From positions 5,833,001 through 5,897,000 of the forward strand of contig OX419758.1 of NCBI GenBank assembly GCA_948567375.1: 64,000 bases of DNA, written 5' to 3'. The notes below the pieces were generated by a model. The model saw only the letters and a list, made by a program, of their open reading frames with translations, made no database searches and was not told the origin of the DNA. This document shows positions 28,403-40,482 of the stretch, one piece after another. Made by a program: the position numbers and the translations under genes. Every line of letters starts with the position of its first letter. The first letter of the stretch is position 1. The stretch is from Lunularia cruciata. Its lineage: Eukaryota > Streptophyta > Marchantiopsida > Lunulariales > Lunulariaceae.

Positions 28403-31009
28403 CTACCTCGGGAGATCCCAAATCTTCTTGTTCAATATGATAGCAAGCAGGTCCTTCTTTGACATTGACCTCACCTTCTTGAGTGCCGAATTAAGCTGTC
28501 TCTTGTACAGCTTGTTATCTTCCCACAATTGCTTAAATGTAACATTGGCATTTGTGGTGGCCAAGTCGGCTATAATATCATATTGGGGAACTCCTCCCAA
28601 TTTGACCGTCTTCGTCTTCGGCTTTGAGTCCGAGGACTCTCCATGCTCCCTCTTGACTTCGGGAAGCTTCAAAATGGTGACGGGCTTGCTGATGGCCTTA
28701 ACTCGAGCTTCCTTGGGTTGGCCTACCTTGGCTTGAATCAGACCCTTTACTTCGGATCGGATGTCCACCGGAAAAATTGGAGACTTCGTCTTTGTCTCTT
28801 CTTCCAAACTTAGTTCCCGAGCCCTGAGTAATGCCTTCGTTAATTCTTTCTGCAAGGCTTTAGCTTTAGCTTTTGCAAGGATCTTTTCCTCCTTGGCCAA
28901 AAGAATTGCTTTTGGGCGCTGTCTCTTCGCCTTTCGGGAAGACAACGAGGTCGTACTCAGTTCTTCGGGATCACGCTTCTTCTTGGTGAAGCGTGTCTCA
29001 ACTTTCAAAATTTCAAGGTCTGGCCATTCTCCTTCTGAGGCCGGACTCCCTTCGTGAGATCTTCCTTCCTCAAGAGTTATACAATTCACATTCGTATCTC
29101 CCTTCGGCTGAAGTGCTGCATGCTCAGCGGGGGTCTGTACATATTTTACAAGAGGCTTCGGGTTCGGCGGGTGAGGGCATTGGTTGCCCGTATGCCCCAA
29201 TCCTTTACAATTTGCACACAGGGAAACATACCCAATTTGCCTTCTTGGCTCGGGACAATTTGGGGACCAATGTCCCATCGAGCCACAATTATAACAGGCC
29301 CCAGGCGCAACATTCTGAGGGCGATTTTGGTTGCTCATCGGTGGTCTTCGTGCAGGAGCATTGGGGTTATACTCCCTGGGTCCCAACCTCGGACCTTGAT
29401 ATGATGTGCTCGGTTGAGGCTGTACCTCCTGAGTTTGATACACCGCCTCTTTGTCATTGTCTTGGTTCCATCCCGGAACCCAATCAATTTGCTGCACCGG
29501 GAATGCATTACGAGTATTGCATTCTGTGTTGGCATGGCCGGATTTTCCACAGGCGGTGCACCATACATTAGATCATCCAAATGCGGGGGCCTTTCTTCGG
29601 TCCTTAGCCCCAATCATCTGGATCTTGAAATCCAAAAAATCCTTGATGAGGGCATCCAGCTTCGTATCCGCCTTATGTACACTCTTGGCTGGTGACGTCA
29701 CTGGTTTCTTGCCTCCACGTCTTTTGACTCGTCTTGGCTTTGATTCTTCTTCGGATTCCGAAGAAGAGCTTGAAGACGTAGAGGATTCGTCCGAAGAAGG
29801 GGAGGTACTGCGCGAAGCTCTCCTTCTGGGCTTCTTGCCCTTCTTCTCCCGATTTCTCTGGTTACCAGCAGAGTGAGAGTGTGCCGCTTCATAACGAGCG
29901 ACATGTTTGAGTACTTTATTGAGGGAAGTTACGTTCCTCTCCCTGGCAAAGATTCGTATCTCTGGTGATAGGCCCCCAAGGAACCAGGTAATGGCTTGGG
30001 CATCGGAGTATCCCACCATCCCCGATTGCTTGGGAACTCGGTTCAGTAATGCCATGAACCGCTCAGAGTAGTCTCTCAACTTCTCCTTCTTGCCCCGGTC
30101 CAAATTGTTTAGTGCCGCAAAGACACTCGTATCATAGTCAACCTCCCGGAATCGTTCCAGGAAGTTGTTTCTCAAGTCTGCCCAATCCGATGGTACAAAC
30201 CCCTTCTGAGTCACATGCGTGTACCAGCTCCGAGCTTTCTTGCGAAGCAGACTTGGAAAAATTCTTAGTCGATCCGCCGAGTCATGCTCCTTGTTAGCAA
30301 AGGAGATGACTTTGAATTCTTTGATGAATTCATCGGGGTCTTTGTCTTGTTCCGTCCCCTTATACTTCTGATAGGCGTGTCGGGTGACAGGAAGCGAAGT
30401 CATCGTTTGATGCACTGGGATCGGCTGAGGTAATGTAGAACTTGATAGAACGGAAGAATTGGCTGGAATTGACGCCGTGTTGTCATCCCAGGGATTCCAA
30501 TTCGTCAAATTCAACACACGGTCTTCTTCGACAATTTCTACTTTGAGAGGGTCGACTTCAACCCGAGTGGAAGATTCAGGATCAACACCTTCAATAAGTT
30601 CTTCCAAATTCCTTCGGGACAACCGAGGAATCGTTCGTAGAAGATGTTGACACTCATCTTCAGTAAGTGTGCGTGTTGTCTTTTCTCAAACAAAGGTCTT
30701 CAAGGAAACAACTTCCTTTACAGCTCTAGGGGAAGTTGGGGTACTGGGCCGCAATGCATATGTTTGCCCACTTGATTCTTTCTTCTTCTTGGAAGAAGAG
30801 GGAGATGCAAAGTAGCCTTGCCAACCGCCTTCGCGTTTCTTGTGATCAAGTTCTCGTAGGGCTTCTTGCACTTCATGAAGGAGTTGAAACTCCAACGCCT
30901 CTCGCTCAGTTTCATCAACGATGGATGGGACGTTCAGACGTTCGTCTTCTTCACGCTGAAGTGCTCGTCTTCGGGCTCTCTCTTCCCATTGTTCTTTCAA
31001 TCCAGACAT
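28403..31009 (-). pseudogene. gag: E4 gag
   Basis: Starts at ATG 31009 (MSGLKEQWEERARRRAL), 64 bp inside the primer site. One frame runs to 28403 with TGA at 30686 (FV.EKTTR) and TGA at 29573. Capsid-like part: PDEFIKEFKVISFANKE, WADLRNNFLERFREVDYD and KLRDYSERFMALLNRVPK. A basic/Ser-rich region (KKGKKPRRRASRSTS) follows. Three knuckles come next: one near 29520-29560, CYNCGSMGHWSPNC near 29255-29300 and CANCKGLGHTGNQC near 29180-29220. A four-base deletion near 28440 relative to E1 shifts the frame before the protease. Confidence 0.87.
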
Positions 31010-31072
31010 TCATATTGCCTTGATACCCAGTGTTCAATTTGGCTTCGTATTCTTCCACTTCCAAGATTTGTA

Positions 31073-31090
31073 TCCCCGGCAGCGGTGCCA
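31073..31090 (-). promoter_or_regulatory. E4 primer binding site, tRNA-Asp type
   Basis: Minus-strand TGGCACCGCTGCCGGGGA lies eight bases inside the 5' LTR. It differs by two bases from the complement of the plant tRNA-Asp 3' end (TGGCGCCGTTGCCGGGGA), the usual primer of Athila-type elements. Confidence 0.85.
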
Positions 31091-31097
31091 AAAATCA

Positions 31098-34000
31098 TGT
31101 GACAACCCGGCAAATATCACTTTTGCAGTAATCAGGTAAGTAAAGTTTGTTCCCGTAGAGATATGAGTCAGAAATGTCCAAATACAAAGCAAAGTAACAA
31201 TTTCAGTTCTTCTTGAGTTCTTCTTTAGTCTCTCAGGTAGAAACCACACCCAGAAGAGAGTAACAAGCACTGACTCGCAGTCTTGTCACAAATTCACACT
31301 CCTTAATCACAACTCCATCAAATCTTTCCAAACAATCTTGATTCTGATGATTCAGGCTCACCCGAAAACGGCACTTCACTGCAAAACGACTTCGTCTTAG
31401 AATTGTGTTCCACCCTTCCACTGAAGGCACAACTTCCTTGATCGAAATTGCTTCACATCAACTTTGCACTGCACTCACAAATGCAGAATACTACCAACAC
31501 TACAATTCCTCTCAGATCTGTCAAGGCATTGCTTCGATTGCACTTCACTCAGGATCAAACACACAGAATGAAGATCAAGGCTGTGGAATCCAACATCCAA
31601 CAAGCACTCTGACTTGCACTTCGAATTTCTCCAAACATTCACAAACACAATTGCAAAGGTGATACTCGGAATCAAGCTCAAGCGACGAGCACTGCTTCAC
31701 AGCACTTCGCTTTATCTATTCTCATAAATAATGAGCACTGAACAACATTTGACTACGAATGCCACTCTTAAATAGTGAAGCAATCGACAGTTCTAACAAC
31801 TATACCGTTCTACAACAACTCTTCTAACCTGCAGATCCAAAATGACAATGCACCTCTTCATATCTGCCCCTTCAAATCTCAAATTGGTTACTAATCCGAT
31901 CCGATGTCTACTTCTTCCTCGGCTTTCAAACCCGAACGCAAAGTAATCTTACTTCCTACTATTCTGTCCTCGGGTTTCACAACTCCTACATCTTCTACCA
32001 GATCCAGCAATTCTCTTTCCTGATCTGAAATTGCACTAGTGGGTAATCTATCTAACTCTTCATCTTTCGACCCACTCTTCTCTACTGTCGCTGAGGGCAA
32101 CTCCAAAGACATTTGGATCCCGATGTTATCTACGTTGGGTTTTGCTTTAACATCCTGCCGAAGCTTTTCTAACTCTATTCTTACTAAGTCTAATCTAATC
32201 GCGATATTGTCTTCTACTTCTAAGATCTTCCTGTCTACACGAGTTCTCAATTTAATCAACAAAACATTCAAATCTTTATCTTTCGCTTGCCTTCGCCTTG
32301 TCTCCTGCACCAATAGCTTCAACTTGTGCAGACGCGCTTCTTCAATTCGAACGCTGGTCTCTGTACTTAACATCGCGTGTACCCTGAGGACTATCTCCTG
32401 CTATGGCTCTAATCTTGTCTTCCTTTCTCGTTCCCGATCTGCAAGCCATTCCTCTCTGTACATCGCCAATTCTTCTTTGAATTCTGCCTTCACCGCGTCC
32501 TTCTCTTTCTCCTTCTGTGCAACCTTCTCTTCCTGATTACAAAGTAAGTCTCGTAATCTCTCTTCTTCTCCATATCTCGCAGCCAACTCTCGCTGCCAGA
32601 GTTGCTTCTTCTCCTCCATACTCTCCATCACTCGATCGAGCTCTTGATCCTTCGATGCTACTCTCGCCATAGCATGGATGAGCTCTACTCTTGAATCAGC
32701 AAACTGCTGCTTCAAGATTTCAAGTTCAGCTACTTGTCTCTCCCTTACGACGTCACTCTTCCTCGCAAGATCCTCTCGATAGCTCACTTCTCTCCTCAGG
32801 TCTTCAATTACCTGACTTCTCTCCACTGCTTCCACTTGCAGTACTTCTCTCTCCTTCTCACTTCGGGTTATACTCTTCTTCAACTCCGAGTTTTCTTCTT
32901 CTAATCTCGATACCACTTGCAATACAGTCTTTACCTCTGGACAAGTCGACTACATCTCCTTCTTCTTCTTCTCCAACTTCACCAACAGCGGGCAGACTAC
33001 CATCTGCAGGTAATCTACTCCATTACTGATACCTTCGTCCTCCCTCGGAGTAGTCTCTCTTCTTTCTTCGTGTTCTCTCGATTCTTGCCTTCTTCTCTGG
33101 AGCCTTTGTATCGGAATTGATGCCTCACTGCCCGAGCTTCCTTCTACCTCTTCCTTCACTCTACTCGGTCCCGCTTCACCCTTCGCCTTACGTCTCGAGC
33201 GAATTCCTTGCTGTACTGCGATCTTCTTCTCCTCGAGCACCGGTACTTCGTCTTCCAGCGCCGCATTGTCTTCGGCTTTTACTTCGGCTTGAATTTCTTC
33301 TTTGTATTCTTCAGGCGCTGGTGCCAAGGTCATTTCTCCACCGTCTTCACTATCACTGCTTGTATCTCCACTCTGCAGTGTCAGCTCAGGTTCCTCCTCA
33401 CGTTCCGAGTCCTCCGTCTTGAGCTCGGCTTCGCCTTCTGAGTCTTCATCTTCCAACTCAATCACCACCATTCCTCGCCTCGGGTTATTTTTCTGCATCT
33501 TCCGAGGTTTCTTGTTTTCTTCGGCGTCTTCTTGCTGAGTTCTCTTCTTCGTCGGGGTACTTTCAATGACCTCCACGTTCTTCCCTGTCTTCGCGTAGTA
33601 ATCGTCTGCGCTCCGGATTTGGAGAATGTATTGCTGCTCCTCCGCTTCGACTTCTCTTCTCAAATCAGGATGGAAATGAGACACCATTTGATTACGCTCA
33701 GCCACATTGAGCAGATTTAACCCGAGGTAAAAGTGGGCTGCAAATGGTACGATGTAGTGTGGAGGCGACTTATCTCGCAGATTCCACACCATCTGCCTCG
33801 TTCTTCCGTGAAAGCACCTTGCCCAATTTATTGGTTCTCCTGCAAACAACTTGTGAAAGAACACCGCTTGGTGTTTCATCACATAGGTAGTTCTCTCCGG
33901 CTTTAGGAGGGCCATTAGTGCACTCACAATTCCCCTCCTCACTGGGTCCTTATAACTCTCAACTTTATACCCATTCTTTGTTCTCTTCGACGAGAAGGCT

Positions 34001-34877
34001 TCTCTCACCTCCTGCGTTTCTTGAGCTATCTCTCCTTTCCCCAAGAACGTGGCCCCCTGCTCCGAGCCTGCCTCCTTCCCGAGTACGAGTCTCCAATCCG
34101 ACTCTATCCAGCGAGCCGGATTTCCTCTCTTCCCTTCCTCCTTGGGACCATCGAGACACTTACTCTCGATGATTTCTGTCATGAATCCTGGAAAACTTAT
34201 GTTCCAATTCCATGCCAGAAAGGTGATCCGAAGTCGGCTCAAGACTTCGATCCTCGCTACTACATCTAATCTCCGAATTGCATGATTTCTCACTGCAAAT
34301 TTGGAGTTCTTCTTCCCTCCTCCCATCTCTTCTGCTTTCTTTCAGTCTCTCAATTTCTCTCTCTCGACTTCTCCCTTACGCACTAACCCGAGGCCAACGC
34401 TATGTCCCTTTCCCCAATCACCTGCAAGACGACTCCTCAACGGCGAAGGAAAATTGCTCGACATTTCGTCGTTGCAGTTTTGATTTTTATAGAGTTGCAC
34501 TTCTTCGTCTTCCGTCACTTCGAGTTTCTACCGAGAAATCACACCTCCTGCATGCACCCGTCACTGTCGCCCCACCTTCGCGCATATGAGCCGCCAATTT
34601 TGAAACTGCCCCTTCTTGAATTTCTCGCCCCGACAAAAGGTTGTTAGACTATCTTTGCCTCGGGTTGAGCTCCCCCCCATCCGAAGACAATTTACTTCGT
34701 ATCGTATGCTGACACGGCATTTCAGAGTACTTCACCTTATGACCCGAGGTCACTTTACTTCGGGTTTCACCCCGAAGACAGTTTTCTTCGTCTTTTTTGG
34801 CCAAACAGGCGCAATCCGACTTCTCTATACACTTCTTCTGCTTTATTTTGAAAAAAACAAAAAATGTGGGCACCACA
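31098..34877 (-). repeat. E4 5' LTR
   Basis: 3,780 bp, matching the 3' LTR end to end. It starts TGTGGTGCCC at 34877 and ends GGGTTGTCACA at 31098. TATA-like motifs lie at 34485-34492 and 31767-31775. Confidence 0.93.
31891..34464 (-). pseudogene. LTR-encoded coiled-coil protein of E4 (5' LTR copy)
   Basis: Same length and start (ATG 34464) as the 3' LTR copy, one frame throughout, with no indel that shifts it. Stops: TGA near 34345 (3' copy CAA), TAG 32947-32950 (3' copy CAG) and TAG near 32403 (3' copy TTG). The conserved domain lies in 33600-34330, the acidic part in 33200-33500 and the coiled coil in 31950-32950. The full-length frame is preserved in both LTRs, so the protein was probably intact when the element inserted. 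Confidence 0.8.
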
Positions 34878-34882
34878 GCACT

Positions 34883-36071
34883 CATCCTCTTCCTCTTCTC
34901 ACTTTTACTCTTCTCCATTGAGCCAATAAGGCTATGAGGTACATTTACTAGCAATTTTCATTTTCCATGTGATTTCAACATCATCCTCTTTGATTCATCT
35001 CTTGGCATGATAAGCATGACAATTGATAGCTATGTGCACAACTCAACCATAATTGTAACCATGTTGTTGTTCTACTTAAGCTCCTTCTCCTAATGGGACT
35101 CCATCTCTCCTTTCTTTGACTCATCCTTGTTCTCCTTGGAGCAATCATGCTCCTTAGTCACAAAAACAAATGTTGCCCAATTCTATAAGAATTTGGTCCA
35201 CCAAAGTGCGATGTTTCAGCCAAAAAAATGTTGAGTTTGGACTACCCCTTCACCTCATCCAAGCACTCCTACTATTCTTTGAGCACATGCAATGGCTTCA
35301 AAAATAGTGCAAGGATTTTGTACCATTATCTCTTGGTGAATGTTCTCTTTTAGCTCTTATTTGAAATTGTCAAGAACTTATGATGGACTCATATTGGTTG
35401 TAGTGACCTATAGATTGAGAAGTGCTTCCATGTACTCTTATATGTTGTTCTTCTGCTTCAACTCCCATAGTCAAGTTTGAGCCATCTACATAGAATCCAC
35501 GGATTGGAAATTCTTCAACAATCCTTCTTGCATTGCCATCTAAGTGATCTCTCTTCCTTCTACCAACATTGATCATTCCCAAGCATTGTACCATGTGAAG
35601 GCTTTATTGGTCAAGTACCCACATGCAAACACACATAAAAAATGATCAACTATCTTAGTCATGAATAATCAAAAGTATCTAATGATTCTTAAAATCTAAT
35701 TTCTACTACTCTTATTGAATGTTATCCCTTGTAAGGCTCAATGTTGCACGTCTTTGTCATCCATAGTAACAATTTGGCTTCACTATTGACCCAGGTTGGT
35801 GTCATTGGCATGAGTGACTCTCTAGGTACTTTGGCTGCTATTATTAGGTTTTGAGATGATTCCTCTTCCTTAATTACATGATCATTCTTGAAGGGATATA
35901 TTTGACTTTGCAATGCCTCTATTGCCATCTTGATTTGCCAAAATTCATTCAACATCTCTTGCATCTCCTGCATTCCTTGCATTAGATCTTGCAACTACAG
36001 CTCCATGATTTGTACACATGGCAAACAATCAATCGCTACTTCCTACTTCAATAGAGGGTTAATATGATCAT
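34883..36071 (-). pseudogene. gag: E3 gag, middle and C-terminal part (decayed)
   Basis: Collinear with E8 42480-43640 and E12 56500-57640. The best piece, 35722-35994, contains MQEMLNEFWQIKMAIEALQS and ends KTCNIEPYKG, as in E8. Near 35370-35594 lies the segment around ILQQSFL and IEVEEH-type sequence seen in the sister copies. The knuckle region near 34950-35100 is too decayed to call. It is split from the protease by E4 and from the gag N-terminus by E5. Confidence 0.72.
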
Positions 36072-36870
36072 TGTGACAACCCAGAAAATATCACTTTTGC
36101 GGTAATCAGGTAAGTAAAGTTTGTTCTCGTAGAGATACGATTCAGAATTGGTCAAATACAAAGTCAAACAGTAACTTGTAGTTCTTCTTGATTTCTTCTT
36201 TAATCTCTCAGGCAGAAACTAAACCCAGAAGAGAGTAACAAGTTTACAATCTTGACAACTTGTCACGAATACACACACATATAATCACAACATAGCAAAT
36301 TCTATCCAAACAACTCTTGATTGTGATGATTCAGATTCTCCCAAAGATGGCACTTCATTGCAAAGAACGATTTTGCCTCAGAATTGTGTTCCACCTCTCC
36401 ACTAAAAGCACAACTTCCTCAATCAAAATTGCTTCACATCAACTTTGTGATGCACTCACAAATGCAGAATACTACCAACACTACAATTCCTCTCAAATCT
36501 ATCAAGGCATTGCTCCGATGCACTTCACTCAGGATCCGACACACAAAATGAAGATCAAGGCTGCAGAATCCAACATCCATAGACACATTGACTTGCACTT
36601 CAAAATTCTCCACACACTCACAAACACAAATACAAAATTGTCAATTGGAATTAAGCTCAAGCGACGAGCACTAAAAACAACACTTTGCTTTATCTATCTT
36701 CAGAAATATGAATACTGAACAACATAATACTGCAAATGCTCCCTTTAAATATTGAAGCAAAAGGTAGTTCTTCCTACTTATGCACCATTTCCTAACATCT
36801 TTTCCTACCTGCAGATCCACACTAACAATCCATCTCTTCATATTTGCCTCTTCCTATCTCAAAATTGGTA

Positions 36871-38160
36871 TTATCCCAATCCGATGTCTACCTCATCATC
36901 GGCTTCCAAACACGATGATCTTCCTACCATTTCTCGTTCTTTGGGTATATTTACAACTACTAATTCCTTCACTACTTCTTCTATTTCTTCACTGAGAACT
37001 ACAATTGAGGTCATGGGTAATCTTTCTATCTCTTTATCTTCTGACCCACTCTTCTCTAATGTCTCAAATAGCAAGTCCGATGACACTTAAATTCCTACTT
37101 CTGCAACATTGGAGTTAGCTATTATCGATTCCTTTGCTAATTCAACTATATCCTCATCAAGAATTGTAATTGAAAGCATGGATACACTATCTATGCCTTC
37201 AATTTGTAACCCACTTTCCCATAATCTCTCATGTAAGTGACTCGAAGACACTTATTGTCTGATCTGTAACACCCATTTGTGCATGTGTGTGGTATTGTGA
37301 TATTTAGCTTGGTATTACAAGTACTTAAGAGATATTATTTATAGAGATAAAGGATGGTTCTATATTAGTCATGGTTAGCTAAAGTTAGTCATAGCTAAGA
37401 TAGAGAGGACTTTACTTTAGAGGAAGTAGAAAAGATGAGCACCACTATTTTGGATTTTAGTGTGTTGACTTGGTATTATTCCTAGGTGTTTGGCTTTGAG
37501 GAAAGAGTTGAGAACTCTTGGGCCCGCAAGCCTTTTTGTTTTGGATTCTTCTTTAGTCCAAGGATAGCCCATGTGAAGGAATCCTTGACTTAGTGGTTGG
37601 GTCAAGATAAGACCACATGCTTAGGGGAATATGCTCATGTGAATGGATATTCCTTTCTACTTTTTGACTTTACTTGACTTTTAGTCTAGTAACTTGAGTT
37701 ACAACGGTAATTAGTAACTTTGGTACGTAACTATTTCACAAGTATATAAACAAGGGGTGAGGAGGTACTCATCATCCTTTCATTTGCAACTATCTCTCTC
37801 TCATTGAGTTCTCTAGTAAGCAATGTCTTGAGTCTTGGAGTGTTAGCCTTGGAGGAGTATGATGGAGTTGGGGTTCCTTGCTTTCTTAGTCCATGGTGTG
37901 CTACCATAATAGCCATCAGAGCTTTATCTTGAGTGAGAGACAGGCCGGCTCACAGATCTTGCACTTCGGGTTTATTCACTACTGCTACTTCTTCTTCAAT
38001 TCTTGTTCCATCTTTGATCAGAACTGAAATTGAAGTCATGTGTATCCTAACTATCTTTTCTTTCTCTATCTTAACTCCTCTAATGCCTCTGGCAAGATTC
38101 CCGAAGTTATCTTCATTGCACTCCGAGGTCCAACTATCTCAGATCTAGTCATCTTCATTT
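36871..38160 (-). pseudogene. Remnant of the LTR-encoded protein in E5
   Basis: C-terminal end is recognisable at 36871-37086 (LFETLEKSGSEDKEIERLP, ending ADDEVDIGLG). The adjoining segment is present in three diverged tandem versions, near 36925-37085, 37100-37250 and 37960-38150 (the last beyond E6), where E4 has one. Each version holds the equivalent of a TTCTTC-GAACT-CAATTGA core. The conserved N-terminal domain is missing. Confidence 0.6.
37265..37940 (+). mobile_element. E6: LTR fragment of another retrotransposon family
   Basis: Inserted in E5. Starts TGTAACACCC at 37265 and contains a TATA-like TATATAAACA near 37743-37752. It ends near 37908, where AGCCATCAGAGC resembles the iMet primer site TGGTATCAGAGC. 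So it is a 5' LTR of about 640 bp plus a little internal sequence. No matching target duplication was found and no coding sequence is left. The family cannot be named. Confidence 0.6.
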
Positions 38161-38645
38161 TGAGGCAAAGAAGTTTCTAACCCAAAGTTGTGTAAACTTG
38201 AAGGTCAAAGTCCGAAGTCTAGAGCTCAAGTCCGAAGTCCGAAGACATCAACCCGAAGACACTAACTTACTATGTACATCTACTCCCAAAACTTCAAATA
38301 CTTTTAACTTCTTCTAAAAACCTCCAAACTTTGCGATTTTGGTAGCAACGGAAAGCCCTAAACGAGACGCTTCTAACAAAGTATTGCATGCATGATTTGG
38401 ACTTGTCATCACTGAGATATGGCCCCCGCAAGAATCCTGACCTAAGACTTCCCTTCCTCCTTCGGGTCTGCCCTCCTTCAATCCTAGCTGAGTCCGTCTT
38501 CATCTGACACAAAGTCGACTTCCTCGAGCTTGAACAAAATACAAATTTCTTGTCATTTCTTCTCCATTTGGTTTCAATTTGGTTTCAGCAAGGCACTTCT
38601 TATTCAAAACTCGTCCAAAATGAAAAATGTGGGTACCACAATCAC

Positions 38646-38910
38646 TTAAGGGGGGGAGCATGGACAATCAAGACTACCATTAGGACCCCAGAGACTATCA
38701 CTTATTGATAATATTCTTCACCTAAATTGTGGACTATAAAATCCCTAAACATCACTTTTGGTCAAACTACACAGTGGATTTCTACTTGAGAATTGAAAGG
38801 GAGAGGATTGGGTATATTCAGATCCATTACACCATAACAAAATGTAGATTGTGAAATCCTACTCTCTATCGTATATCACCATAGGTAAATCATTGGGTTT
38901 GGTGAATTCA
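38646..38910 (-). pseudogene. gag: E3 gag, N-terminal segment (decayed)
   Basis: Reverse strand reads like E12 56180-56470: a stretch corresponding to SPNPVILPVVIYDREWDL, then NPLLFNTQVEI and KVMFRDLVV. One stop falls at the equivalent of RPKVM. E7 interrupts it at 38911. Confidence 0.7.
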
Positions 38911-39671
38911 TGTAATAGCTATAGCTAGACATATGATCTAGAGGTGAAATTTGGTTTGGTAATATTTGGAAGAATTTTGTACATGATAGACTAAATAGAT
39001 TTGATAGAGGTATCACCAAAAAAGTACTTCTACTAATAGAATAGAAACCAAAATATACTTGAAAACCTTAAAACCAAAAGTTAGATATATGATCTAGAGG
39101 TGAAATTTAGTTTGGTAACATCTAGAGGGATGTTACACATGATGGACTAAAGAGATCAGAAAGAGATATCACCAAAATGGTACTTCTACCAATAGAGCAA
39201 AAATCAAAACATGCTTAAATCTTTAGAGGCAATTTCACGGGGCAAAATGGATGAATTAGGCCTCAAAATATGCAAAGTACCCCTCCCTCCTCCCCACTCC
39301 TCCCCAAAGGAGGAAAGGCTAGCCTTTTCCTTCCAATCTATTTGTCTCATCAAGAGCTTTCCAGTGGTACTTCATCCATACAATTATGAGATTCCTACAA
39401 GAAGATTTTCTTTGGTCAATACTTGTTTGACCAATCAGATAGGACCAGATCTGACATGTCCCCCATGCATACATCTAATTTAAAGGTGTAAATCAATAAC
39501 ATGTCACCAATCCATGTATTTGATCCTAGGGTGATGCTTCCGTTGAGTGTCTCTACTTTGCTATATAACAAAAGCCAAGGTATTCCTTGAGGGCATGGGA
39601 GTTTGAGTGTGAGATTTGTGTTTTCCCTTCTTTGTTTCTCTTGGGGTTTCTACTATCCTCATAATATTATA
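38911..39671 (+). mobile_element. E7: solo LTR of the E8/E12 chromovirus family
   Basis: Starts TGTAATAGCTATAGCTAGACATATGATCTAG and ends CATAATATTATA, matching the E8 and E12 LTRs in plus orientation. Perfect 5 bp duplication ATTCA at 38906-38910 and 39672-39676, with gag of E3 continuing on both sides. It therefore arose by recombination between two LTRs of an inserted element. Confidence 0.88.
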
Positions 39672-39676
39672 ATTCA

Positions 39677-39957
39677 TCATTATGTCTATGAACTCTACTC
39701 CAAAATGGTAAACAAGATATACTCTCACTTGCTTATGCTAGATGTACATAATCTTGATGTGGAATAGATTCAAGAATAGAAAGAGGGGTGCATAAAATTA
39801 TCCTCAAGGAGCATCCATCCCATCCTCTGTCCAAAACACCCCCAATCTATTGACTACACTATGTTTTCTCCTTTTAAAATTACTCAATCTCAATAGCCGT
39901 GTTCCTCCAAGAGGAGTGATAAACTCTCTTGGATTAAAACACCTACTTTGATGCCAT
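39677..39957 (-). pseudogene. gag: E3 gag start and primer region (decayed)
   Basis: Reverse strand matches E12 55915-56190: the degenerate primer site ATGGCATCAAAG next to the LTR, the leader with CCAAGAGAG and ACTCCTCTTGGAGGAA, then the gag N-terminus corresponding to GWDGCAG/FHIKVMYIQREQMR. Stops replace the first codons. Confidence 0.68.
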
Positions 39958-40482
39958 TGTAATGTTCCAAGGACAAGAGAACACCCAAGAGAAATACAAG
40001 ATTTCATTTCTCAATACTACAATGCCCCAAAGGAACACCTTATCTTTATTATATAGCAAAGAGTATCCACTCAAAGGGAGCTCCACACTTGGATCAGATA
40101 CATGGATTGGTGACATGTTGATCGTTGTCTTATTTGGTTGGTCAAACAAGTGACCAAAGGGAATCTTCTTATAGGAAGCTCAGAACAACATGGGTGAGGT
40201 ACCATTGGAAAGTGCTCAACAAGAAAAACAAGGGGAGGAGAAAGCAACACCTTTTTCCTTGAAGGGGAAAACTCTTTCATTTTTTGAGGCCTAATTCATC
40301 TATTTAGGCCTCCAAAATTGGCTCTAAAGTTTTCAAGGTGTTTTTGGCCTCTACCCCATCAATGGAAGTACTCTTTTGTGACACCTCTTCTAATCTACTT
40401 AGACCATCATATATAACATCCTTTCAAACATTAACAAGCCAATTTCTACCTCTATATAATATGTCTAGCTAATGACATTACA
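39958..40482 (-). repeat. E3 5' LTR
   Basis: Minus strand starts TGTAATGTCATTAGCTAGAC at 40482 and ends CCTTGGAACATTACA at 39958. About 525 bp, a shorter and diverged relative of the E8/E12 LTR (shared GTATCACC-like, TACTTCC and GAATTAGGCCTC pieces). Confidence 0.78.

Larger units (their letters stand above)
21154..34877 (-). mobile_element. E4: full-length Athila-like Ty3/gypsy element with 3.78 kb LTRs
   Basis: Both LTRs are complete (21154-24931 and 31098-34877), flanked by a perfect 5 bp duplication GCACT (21149-21153 and 34878-34882), inside E3. Minus-strand order: 5' LTR, tRNA-Asp-type primer site, gag, protease, RT, RNase H, integrase, polypurine tract, 3' LTR. The LTRs look very similar by eye, so the insertion is relatively recent, yet gag-pol has several stops and two frameshifts. 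Athila/Tat affinity rests on the tRNA-Asp primer site, FGLCNAPATFQRMM-type RT (here VGLCNAPATFQRMM) and long LTRs. Confidence 0.93.
36072..38640 (-). mobile_element. E5: solo LTR of the Athila-like family, holding E6
   Basis: Begins TGTGACAACCCAG at 36072 and ends GTGGGTACCACA at 38640, the two termini of the E4 LTR. Flanks ATCAT (36067-36071) and ATCAC (38641-38645) are a target duplication with one mismatch, and gag of E3 continues on both sides, so this is a solo LTR. Without E6 it is about 1.9 kb; the N-terminal half of the LTR frame is largely deleted. It is older and more diverged than the E4 LTRs. Confidence 0.87.
18504..40482 (-). mobile_element. E3: old chromovirus-type Ty3/gypsy element, split by E1, E4, E5 and E7
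   Basis: Segments 18504-21153, 34878-36071, 38641-38910, 39672-40482 join into one minus-strand element collinear with E8 and E12: integrase, RNase H, RT, protease, gag, leader, 5' LTR. The integrase C-terminus and 3' LTR are beyond E1, left of the window. The many stops and nested insertions show it is the oldest chromovirus in view. The 5' LTR ends at 40482; AGCAT (40483-40487) is the expected right half of its target duplication. Confidence 0.87.

Noticed and set aside
37265-37940. E6 as a complete solo LTR
   Set aside because: Sequence like a primer site lies beyond the LTR end and no target duplication was found, so it is a fragment.
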